Shown: piece by piece, positions 12,001 through 24,000 of the stretch
Position numbering within the stretch: the stretch's first letter is position 1
Layout: every line of letters begins with the position of its first letter
Program-made: the position numbers and the translations under genes
Assembly: GCA_028565635.1 (NCBI GenBank)
Contig: JAOXYB010090273.1
Coordinates: 1 to 39,287, forward strand
Reading direction: 5' to 3'
DNA: 39,287 bases
Origin: Phoronis ovalis
Lineage: Eukaryota; Phoronida; Phoronidae
Notes under the pieces: model-generated
Database searches by the model: none
What the model was told of the DNA's origin: nothing
Seen by the model: only the letters and a program-made list of their open reading frames with translations

Positions 12001-15000
12001 CTCACTTTACTGCAGCATGAATGAAAGATGAGCAAAAATGATACAACTATTACCTTTATTGAAGTGTAATTGGGATTTGCATCAGGCCAGCAGTATTTGT
12101 ACTATGCAAGAGAAAAAATACCATCATGTTTTAGTATGGTTCCATAAATATTACAATCTAACACAATTATTCCAATTATCATTAGTCAGTACAAATATAG
12201 TTATTGGGCTTCTTTTGTCAACCACAATTCACATTAGATTGCCTATTGTAAGCAAATGATATTCTGTTTCTAAGCAACTACTATTAATCATGAAAATTGC
12301 ATTTGGGTCATTGATCAGTAGTCATTTTTTAAACAAAATCATATTATACAGTATTCTGTAGGGAATGATACTGTTCGCTGAATGAATCATTCATAAAAAG
12401 TCTGCCAATTAATTTACACAATTTCTTTATGTACCAGAGAAATATTTCCACTCTGCTTTGCATATGCATACATTACTTTTCTTCTTCAGTGCCTTCTGTT
12501 CATAAACGAGTAACATTTTGAACATATACAGTTTGGCGGGAAAAGAAATGACTGTCGGGAAGTGATGTCAGTAGAAGTACAAAATTTGAGAAAATAAAAT
12601 AAAATAACAGCAAAATTTTGTTACTGTGCAGTACTCCCTTTATCCGCAACTCTGTTACAGCAGGCAGTAACCATTCTAAAATATTAGCTATCTTAATGGT
12701 TTTGTTCTATCCATTAGTATTTTGTTAGTTTATCAATTGGATTAATCTACTCCTAATCTTGTCCAGTCCCAGTCTGTCAACCTTTGTGTCTTATTATTTG
12801 CACAACTCCCAAATTCAACAAACTTACAATTAACATGTCTTAAAGCATGTTTAATATCATAGGAACAACAGACCCTCTAATGGAATCTGCCAGAACTCTG
12901 GATTAACTGAGAAAAATATATTCCTTTAAATTTATTAATTATGCATAAATTCTGAACAGGGATTAAAACAGGCCAAAAAAATCCTCTGAGGGAATTAAAT
13001 TTAGAAAGTTTGGATCCGCTTCATCATTCTACAAGAATATAAATTAAAGCCAAAGCTACAGTGCGGTGTTGTTTTATTACTTTCAGACACTTGTATGCAA
13101 GTCTGGAAATGCATGACAACACATGCTTTATAAGTATAAAATTTTAATAATTAATTTTGAACTGTCTACTGTCTGTAGTATGTGCTTCTGGACTTCTTCT
13201 GTTTCTTTCTCTGTGAGCAGCGGCCTAATGTGAGATACTTATGCACGTTTTTTCATTGGATAACTATCAAACACAGTAGTTACATAGGGAAACCACAATA
13301 ACCCCAGTATACTTTCTCATAGTTTTTTTGAAATGTAAAATGTGGTTGGCGGCTATGTTGAATCAGAATATAGATTAGCAATTTGCATGTTTGAACAAAC
13401 AATTTGTTACAACTGACTTATATTGAAAATCGATAGAATTAAGATAACTGTACATTTAATATCAGTAACAAAATCACAGACATTGAAACTTGTTTTGTTC
13501 TCTCATATTTGTTGTTCAATGCCATAGTCAAAACTACAGTTTCTGATGATTATTCAAAATTAGGTACGTGCATCAGAAAGCTTTGCATGTTGTACTGTTC
13601 GCCAGTAAATGGCAGTTGCGTCTCTTGCACAGTGCCTTTTTTATTTCATAAATAAATCATCAGTTCCAGTATCATTGTAGATTTCAGTGCAATAGTAAGC
13701 AACTTTAGTCCACCAGGCGTCTCTATTACTGAAGAGTCGCATTGAAATCTGTGTTTGTATGCTGATGCTTTATGTAGTTGACTAAATTTATATATTTGAT
13801 TTTTTTGCTTTTTATATCAGATTATGAATTTGGACATAAAATATAGGTTGCACAAAGTACAATCAGGTTGTGATGCAGCAATTTACTTGGGGTGTTTGCT
13901 CGTAAGATGGGTCGACGTGCATTTGTTCTATTCTGGGTTATTTCTTTTTTTGAGTGTGTCCAAGGGTCCTAGTCCACAAGCTTCAACACTTTCAAGGTAT
14001 CTGGGATTCATGATCAAGTGTATTAAGGGATTAATTTGTAATGATAGGTTTATCTTTTTGGTATCGGTTATTGGAGGGTCAAACAAGAATGATTAACAAG
14101 GTGCAGTAAACAGCATGCTGTCAGTCAGGTAAAGCCTTTACCTGGTTTAAAACGTGACAGTTAACTCATCCCATTCAATCCTATTTCATGCTTGTCAGAA
14201 GACAAATTACTTCCTAAAGTGTGGAAAAATTGATGATTGGTGATTTTGATACTTCAGTAATAATGAATGACTATATTTGCCTGATCATGTAAATCTTTAT
14301 AATTATCATTAAACTATAATGAACCTGACCTTAATGTTAGAAAGTAGACAGGTAAAATGTGATCTCATTGCAGGCATCACTGCAGTTACTAGATTGTAGG
14401 GCTGTGGAGTGGAGCTAATAACCATGGGCATCTAATATGATTGTACTGTAAGGCAGTTATCTGCATAATTTGACCATAGGCTACCATTCCAATGCTTGAC
14501 TAATAATAAGTCAAAACGTTGTGACTGGCTCAAACAAGAACATCTGGAACATTATATCATCAAACATTAATGGCAGCATGCAAGTTTTACTAAGTGTTAC
14601 ACACTACATCCAGGAGCTGAATGTATAAAAAATTAAAACCGTTGACCTCTAGATGACCTTTTCATTTCAAGGTGAACTCGAGATATATATGAAAATTCAT
14701 GCAGTCCAGGTGGGAATGATGGCCTTTATAAAATAAATTTATATACAACACAACACAAAGTAAAACATTTATGAAAGAAATATCATAACCAATTGCCATG
14801 TTTAGTTATATATAGTTATAATATGTCAGCGTGAGGTCACAAATCAGTGATGTGATGTGACACAACTTCTTCATACTTAAAACTTTTGAGTTAAATTTTG
14901 GGCATAAATTAAATGATGGATTAACGAGAGTGGACACTTTGGAAAGAAGTAGGTACTGACATAAGAATGATTATTACGTAATCATAAAGTTAGGATTTTT

Positions 15001-18000
15001 GAATATAAGTTCTTTTTTTTGGAAAGACAAGTTCAACAATTATAACTTCAACAACCCTGAAAATACAAAATTTATCATTCCAAGAGATGACTCTTTACAA
15101 ATATCATTCACCTTACTATTTAAATAATCAAGTAAGAAGTAATAAAATTAAATTTTTAAATTCTGTTGCAGTTGTCCCAGGTGTTGAACTGTACATAGTA
15201 TACCCTGGTAATATTCAGTTTGTGTATGTAATTCTTAAATGTATTCTTACACTGTGTTGAATAATAATAACTCTGATTACAGGTATTCATTGAAAGTGTG
15301 AAACTAGTAGTCTAGTAAACCACTCATTATGTTTCTGAATTAGTACACACATGATATCATATGACTGACATTTCTTTTATCGTTTCATATAATACAGGAT
15401 TCCAGTTTGATTTCTATCTCCTTGATGTAAACTGCTCATGCAAAGACATTGCATTAAGCATTTTAACTCAGTTTGGCACAGTTAATGTGTTGCCTTTAAA
15501 ATGTCCAAGCAAAGCTGCTAAAGTGGTTTGTCAGTAAATGTTTGAAGAGTTTCTGTAAGTCCTTATTGTGTAAGGGATGAAAAATTATCCCATGGCACAC
15601 GTGCACAGATGTATGGGTCCGATTTGAAATTTCAGTGTCTGAAATGTATGTATGCACACCTATAAATGAAAATATAAGTTGCGCATGAAAGTATGCAAAA
15701 ATCTTTATTTTCGTATTCTGACATCTATGCCTGGCGGACTTTTTAAGATCCAATAAAAACAACTTGGTTATATGTAGATCAAATAAAATATGACTGTGTA
15801 GAAAAATGTCAGTTTCTTTTTTCTTACCCATCCAAGTGTCAAAGTCACCCTGGTTAAACTTTTACATAAAAGCGTATTCCTCATGTTACAAAACAATTTC
15901 TTATTTTTAAAAAATAATTTGTCAATAGGACTTAGTTGTTTATGTGGACATCTATTGTTGTTCTGATATAAGATAACACATCATTGAATGGAGTGCATTT
16001 GGGAGCCTGTGGCTATTATTGTGTGCCTGAGCAGTAAACAATGATTTGAAATTTCTCTTATTATCAATTGTCTTCTTCTGTTTTCAATGGTTTGCCGCAG
16101 TTTCATAATGCAAACTGCCTTGATGATAATCAAACTGAATGTTTTCAAAAAAAAAAAATGTTTTTTTTTGTGTATTGCTATTTGGATTTATAATAATGAG
16201 ATATCGCTATAATCCCTTGTTGTACTTGCATGCAGTTACCCTTGTTTGCCTCCTGGGCTTGTTTCACTTTACCTGGTAACGAGGATGAGAACTACTTACT
16301 CACGCAGGAACAAACAGCACCTAGGACACTTCCTTTCATAAACAAACATCTGTGATTATATTTTTCTTATCTTTTTTTGTTATACTTCAAGTATTTTGAG
16401 ATGTTATTGTTGTGTTTCATTAGTGTGTTAGGTACAGTTCAACTATTTCAAACTATTATTGTATTGTTTTTTTTTGTGCTGTTTTGTGAGTCTGTTATGG
16501 AATCTGTGCTGAGTGTTCATTAAGGCATGTTTATGTTATGATGCAGAAACTCTCACCTGTTGGAAACATATGGTTTTTAACCCAAAATTTGTTATTGAGT
16601 TTTTATGTGACATTTACTTGATTTTACAACAAACTTGGCTTTTGGTTTTTACTTGTAAAAGAGAAATTTAATGTCTTAAATGATAACCCTTATGGAGCCA
16701 GAAAAACTTTTAATAATAGTAATTAACAAAGTCCCTAATCTCCACTGCTCTGAAATTAAAAATGTTATTTAAAATTGGATTCATTCAGGTTGTCTTGTAT
16801 TTGGACTTTAATTGGACGTAATCACTTTCCAAAGAGTTAAAGGACAGGGTCATATTGATGTAGATCATACTTTGTCTAGTAGATTATAATTTGTTTTGTA
16901 AATATTTGAGTCTAATGTCCTAAAATATAAAAATTTAAATGTTATATCCCTTATAAATGTTATATATCTGTAAATTGAACTCAAGGACTTAGGTGTGCTA
17001 ACCACAGTAACCAAACTTTTTAATATAGAAAGTATCTAGTTGTGGTTTCGATTATAATATTATTGTGTATTAGATACTTCAAAATCAAGGAAGCAACTGT
17101 CATTTAAAATGTAATGATCTAAGCATGTTTATATGTCACCTTGTGAAAACAGTCGATTTTATTTAGTTATCACCTTGAGATTTCAATAACAACAGAAAAA
17201 AATGTTTTAATTTATTTAGTGGTAGATTGCCAGGGGCTCTCTTAGTGTGTGGAGGTAACGGTGATTTGCCGCTGGCTCGGAGTGTCTTTTTTAACGACTT
17301 TTGGGCTTCTTTTACGCCCGTGGTACATTTCGGGATTTGTTTTTGAGGCCCAATTATGAATCCTTATGGAAAAGTATCTTAGCAGAAAATAGTGTACAAT
17401 TTATCTTATGAAACAAATGACAGTATTTTTGAACATTGAAATTGGGGGAATGTCCAAAGATTTAAGTAACCACCTCAGCCGTATCTGTCAGTTAGAACTT
17501 TGAATCAGGAATTACTGAACCAAAACATTATTTTAGGCTAAAATTGCTTGTTGAGTTCACCATAAAAAGTATCCTTGATTGACCTCACTCGGTCATTAAA
17601 TGATAGAAGATATCTAACAAGCCTTGTGGTTATTATTTTATTAATTGGACATTATACTTTTGACATCATATCCTCTATGAATTGTTTACATTGGTGACAA
17701 TCAACACTAATCATAAAACTAACTAACACCATTATGATGTCATTGCATTGGTTCCTGGGTGACATTTGATATAGATTGTGACCTAACTAATTATGTGCTG
17801 AATCACACACACACACACACACTGGCGTTTGTGAGACACACCATGTAAAAGGTCATTTTAACTATTATTTCGATCACCGACATTTCATTGTAAACTTAGT
17901 GTTGTGCCCTGAATGTTGAAAACAGTAGTATTGAAGATGTGCAAGCAACAAATTAAGCTATATGTATAAGGAAAAACAACATTAAATTCTGATTTTTTTG

Positions 18001-21000
18001 GAAATATTAATGCGCTTTATAATAAAACAGTAACATTGTCTCAACATAAAACCCAGGAAATCCAACATTACTTATGGTTGTGAATCCTTGTGAATTGACA
18101 CCTGATTGTCACACCTTCACATTGTAACATATGCTGCTTCCTTCCTTCCTTTTTGTATCGTGCCCTTTCCCAGAAATTGAAGTTTTAGCTTGGTAGATAT
18201 TCACCTATAGAATATAGGCGTATAAAACCAACGATTAGTTGCTTTTGCTTAAGTCGCTCTTCTAAAGCCCTGTTTTTTTTTTTATTGTACTCAACATTTG
18301 TGCATATATTACCATTTTGTGCAGTTTCGTTGGTTCCATCGTGTGTTCACTATATTTTTTTACCCTTCTGTGCCAGTAGGGTGTTATAGCTATGTTTTTT
18401 TTTGTGATATGGGATTTGCTGATTTGCTTATCTTGTGCCATTTCGATTATTGGGTTGGAGATCAGTTAAAGGTGGCTAGAGCTGTTGTATTCAATTATCT
18501 TTGGGTGGGAATGTGTACTTTTTGTGTGCGCATTTTAAATTTGGATTGTATATGTGTTTTACTCTTTATTTTTGGATGAATACCGTGCAGAAGTTCACAG
18601 TTTACTGCAAAAATGTGTATTTCTTCCGAATAACTTTTAAAAATTTGATTTCCTTTTTTCAAAATTTTGGACTGCTGTTCTTTTTCAAAATTTTGGATTG
18701 CTACCAAATATTTAAATACTTTTGGATTGCAATTACTGTTTTTGCAAATAAATGAATTTTGTTGGCTACTGCAAGTTTAAATTTTGGATTTGGTCAAGTT
18801 GTATGTACCTTATATCCAGAAAAAAACATCTATGTGGTGCCGGTCATTCTGTAACAATGGTTTGTTGATTTTTAGACTAATAATTCGATCTGTGACTTCA
18901 ACCTGATAAATCAGAATTGTTGTGTAACTTTTATCAGCTCTGCAGTTAGTCATTTTTCTTCTTCTTAATCTTATTAAAGGTGCAGGATGGTTTTATTATT
19001 ATTTCTTAAGCAAGTGACAGTGACTCAGGGTTAAACGCCTACTGGTAACACCAGTGGGTCAACCCTTTGTTTATTTTCAGTTTATTTATCTTTCAGCAGG
19101 TCTTTCCTTATTTATATAAAAATGAAAAAGTTAACATTTTTTGAGTGGCTTGCCATTATGATTGTAAATTTCAGTTAAAGCATATCTAAATCCAAGTTGG
19201 TAAAAGTAGGCATATTTTATATATTTATGTTGAAATATAAAATATTGCTGTCACCAGAATAATGCTTATTGCAAGGATATGTGCTATTTACAGCAGTTTA
19301 TAGAATTCTGGGGCCTTCAAAAACCTTCCTTCTATTAATTTCTTTAACTGTTTAAATTTTTATTCAGCAATTTCTCATACATTTATGGAGCTTGAATTTA
19401 CAAATTATGACAGGTAAACTAGGAATAACAAAAATAATAGTTTTGCTGTATAGTATTTTGAACATTGTTAATATAACTAAGAAAAGAAGTTTCTAATACA
19501 GTTAATTCAATACACTATAGCACTACAGGTATGAAGGTGTTACTTTTAACACTATGTACATACAGACAGTAATTTAAAATCAATATTCCTTTTGTTCCTG
19601 GGAATGTTATATTGAATATTGGAATGAAAATGGACCACAGCTAATATTTTCTTAACATTTTGCAGGTATCATGATTATGACTTATAATAACACCTGATTA
19701 TCAAGTGATGCTACGATTAACCACAAGTTTGTTAATTATTCATGGATTAGTTACAAATTTAACTTACACAGGAATAGAATGATATCATGTTGGGTTCCTG
19801 TTTCTTTTTTTAAAAATAAAAATATGTATAAATTAAAAATAAAATAATTTCTAATTCCACTTACAATATGCTATAGCTAATTTTATTAAAGTTATTAATC
19901 ATTAATGACCTACATTTAAAGTTTAAATGTGAACCAATCATAACAGGATATAGGCCTTCCCTTACCATTTATGGAACAAACAACTGACCTAAAGAATTGT
20001 TAAGCTGGATTGTATTCAATTAAATTTCTAAGCAGTGTTGTGTGCTGGCAGTAAAGACAAGATGGCTGATCACAAGGAATAGGGTTATATCAAGCTGGTA
20101 GTTTATTGTGCCATACAAAGACACTTTGTATTCAAATTTGAGTGAAAATAGCAGAATAAGGACTTAATAGCAGTGGTTTATTCTATGACTGGTCTGTGGT
20201 AATTATATTACTGGAGATTAGTTGAAAAGTGGTTTGAATTATATTCAGTAAATACCTACCTATCTCAGCAGGCAACTTATTTCAGAGACAACAGTTAACC
20301 TGTGTAGTTTTGGACAACTTTATTGGAATATATGTGACAAGGCTGATTATGACATTAACATTTTATGTAGAACAGGACGATTTTTCCTTTTCATTGATAT
20401 TAGACGAATAGAGATTTGGAGAACAGTGAAAGAGTTCTGAAATTTGAGGACTGCCATTTTATTTTTATATAAAGTAAATGTTATTGAATTATTGCCAACT
20501 GATACATATTACCAATATTAGATTTTTTTTGACACATTAGCTAGTATCTGAAGTCTGGCATTGATTCTATATACTTGGAAAACTTATTGAGAAGTGAATC
20601 ATTGAAACACGGTGACTAAGAGTACCTACAAGAGTTCTTTTAATTTTAGACTTAGATTTATTATAACTAATATCTCGAACTATGAAGACCAGCACTATGA
20701 GGAGTATTACAATATCATTGATTGTCATGATTTATGTCAGGTGTTCAGTAGGTAGGTAGAAATATGTTACATGTTTTACACATTTCCTCAGTTGTCTTAA
20801 ATCATCCTCTAAAGATACGTCCACTGCCATAAAATCAACAGCATAAAACCAAAGGCTGTACAAATAAATGGTCATAGTTCTTTCGAAATTACATTTTTAT
20901 TTTGATTATAAAAAATAATTTAAAAAGGCCAATTATTTGATTTCACAGAAAAATCCTTTTTATATATTTGAGCAACTGGTAATTGCATGTCATTGATAAA

Positions 21001-24000
21001 ATGATAAGTTATGCCAAACCATTGATAAATTCATGAAATCACATATTATATCCTGTTAGTTTTATGTTTCTCATTTTTTTAATATCCTCGTAGATTAAAA
21101 ACATGATGTCTGTGGTGTTTAATTATAGTAAGCCAATCAACTTTTCGTGCTGGGAAAAATGTGGATGAAGACCTAGATTAGAAACAGGCTAAAAATATGT
21201 TTCGAAGTTGTATGCAATTAAATTGGTGTCAAATCAGATGTAAGGACTGGAAACTGATACTTTACAATGCAGAGTAATTTTGTTTCATTTTCAAATTCAA
21301 ATTATTTTTGTCAAGGTGGCAGTAAAAATAACTGTATGGCCCTTCATAACCTGGTTGTGACCCGGAAAAACCAAGTTAAACACACCCTTATGAATATCAA
21401 TAATTATAATGTTTGAAAGTGGCTTGACAATAAAGCTGATGATTTTCACAGATATATATAATTACAAAATACAATTCTATTGTCAGTTTAATATCTACAG
21501 TATGGGGGCAGGTATTGTTTCGGACTAGGCCTGGATATGGGCCAATACCCTAGTAATAATAATCATGATAAACGGCTTTAATTTTGCTATAAAGTCCCAC
21601 CCAGTTTATTGTTGAAATTATTAGATCTTTTTGTACCTGTCATTGTAATGTTTCATTAATGGTAATTGCTGTAGCATTTCATTGTAGTGATCATCACCGC
21701 CATCCCACAGTTGTTTTGTACTAATATACAGATTTTGCACGTTCACTATTTATGTGCCCCAGTAGCAGCCACAAAAACTTTTGCTTGGATATTTTTGAAT
21801 AGGTGCTGTAGTAGAAGGGCTTGTGGTCAATACCAGGGGCTCGACGTCCATGTATGCATACCTCCATTTAACAAGTGCTTGCTCAAAATTTAACAAGTTA
21901 TTCATTTATTTTTGTTGCTGATTGAGAGCACTTGCTACAATGAAGAAGCATGCAGGGCAGTATTTTGTTACAGTATCCACCATCCACCATCCACCATCCC
22001 TTAGTGTTGTTACAGTATCCACCATCCCTTAGTGTTGTTACAGTATCCACCATCCCTTAGTGTTGTTACAGTATCCACCATCCCTTAGTGTTGTTACAGT
22101 ATCCACCATCCCTTAGTGTTGTTACAGTATCCACCATCCCTTAGTGTTGTTACAGTATCCACCATCCCTTAGTGTTGTTACAGTATCCACCATCCCTTAN
22201 NNNNNNNNNNNNNNNNNNNNNNNNNNNNNNNNNNNNNNNNNNNNNNNNNNNNNNNNNNNNNNNNNNNNNNNNNNNNNNNNNNNNNNNNNNNNNNNNNNNA
22301 TCCACCATCCCTTAGTGTTGTTACAGTATCCACCATCCCTTAGTGTTGTTACAGTATCCACCATCCCTTAGTGTTGGTACAGTATCCACCATCCCTTAGT
22401 GTTGGCTGTTTGCCACGTGGATAAAATAGGTCCCCCTGGTGTTCACTATTTTCCCTTGATTTCTACTGTATGTATTGGTGTTTTCCATCTGGCTAACTCT
22501 GCCTATTGTTGATTGACCTACATTGATCATGCTTTGATAATCATAATGTTTCCAATTGATGATTTGAACAATATGCTAGCATTGATTGTGAACTATATTT
22601 GAAAAGCATGAAACCAGTCACCTATGTGATGAATTTGTTAGGGGATGTTTTAAAAACTGGATAATATGTTCCTTACTATGACCATTATATAATTGAACTA
22701 GTAAATTGTTCAAAATTCTTGTACATTATACAATGTTACTATAATCAAAATCAGTTACTCATCTTTCTACAATACGATTTTTATAGTCAATTTAAACAGA
22801 GAATCTGTGAGATTTTTGTTTTTATTAATTTTTTTATATTGGAATATATAATGCAATGCGTCAAGTCACAATAAAGTAACTCTCTATATTAATATACTGT
22901 AAAAACACTATATTAATTTATTATCTTAAAGAAATACCACACATATACAATACTAGCAGATGGGTGGAGTCTACTTTAATTACTGAAATTACTGAAAATC
23001 CTCAAACTTGTCCTGTTGTCTGTTTCACCATAAGACTATACAGCATGGGTCACAGGCAATGGGTCTTAAAGAAGATTTTAGCAACAAACACTAACTACCA
23101 ACATGACTAGAATCCTAACTGTTCTATTGCTAGTAATTAACAGCATGTATTTGCTTGTAGTTTTAACTCAAAGCACAACTGTGTTATTGTATAACAGCAC
23201 CTCACACACCACTGTCACCTCTGCTTCAAACACTAGTCAGGTGACCAATGGCAGCACTACTGTGCCACAGACTAGTACTGAACCACAGACTAGTCTGCGG
23301 ACCATTTTAACCCCAACTAACCCGGCAACGACGACACCGCAACAACCAACTACTACAGATATTGGTAAAGTCTAATGTTGTTGAAGCTGTCATTGTTTAT
23401 TGTCCAATGTGGATATAAATGTTATGATAATGCAACTCTTATCTGAACACATGTAGTATGAATATATATTGTAATCCTGTCATGTCATCTGAAGTAATTC
23501 AGTCCTAATATAATATTATAGCATTATCCTAAATAAATCCACACATGTACAATTATACATATTGATGCTTAGTACATGGATAAAGTCTACATTAATGGCT
23601 TGCTGAAAAACATCAGACTTGCCACTCTGCTCCTTGTCTGTCTTACCAGAAGGCTATACAGTATTGGTCACTTGAGATGAACTTAGTAACTAATGTATAC
23701 ATTACATATGAATTGATAGTGACATATCCATTGGCCGAACAAAAACCTGTTTATCAGTATCATAGGCCACACCCGGACTTGCGACCAGGTTTTGGTACGG
23801 TAAAAAATCTCAATTCATACGGTTCCATTGTTCATACACCTCCTTCTTCAAATTTTATAATTTCCGACTTTTGTACACCCACAATAATCAAGAAGTTGGT
23901 ATTTCTCTATATTCCTACATATCCCTATGGATTTTTGAAGCTTCCGAAATTCTTACAAACCGTCATACCCGTTATTTATTTACATGAAAAATTAGAACAC

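Noticed and set aside
15496-15831. 111-codon frame on the - strand
   Set aside because: No recognisable motif, no start context, no matching splice sites. It lies in an AT-rich intron where such frames occur by chance.
16236-16275. 40-base exon-like segment between GCAG and GTAACG
   Set aside because: Phase 1 entry would leave in phase 2 and cannot join the common exon at 25339.
18298-18755. Overlapping Phe/Tyr/Cys-rich frames on both strands
   Set aside because: T-rich low-complexity sequence produces hydrophobic frames on its own. No splice or motif support.
21971-22403. CRISPR-like regular repeat array
   Set aside because: The 28-bp units abut with no unique spacers, and the context is eukaryotic. 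It is a minisatellite.
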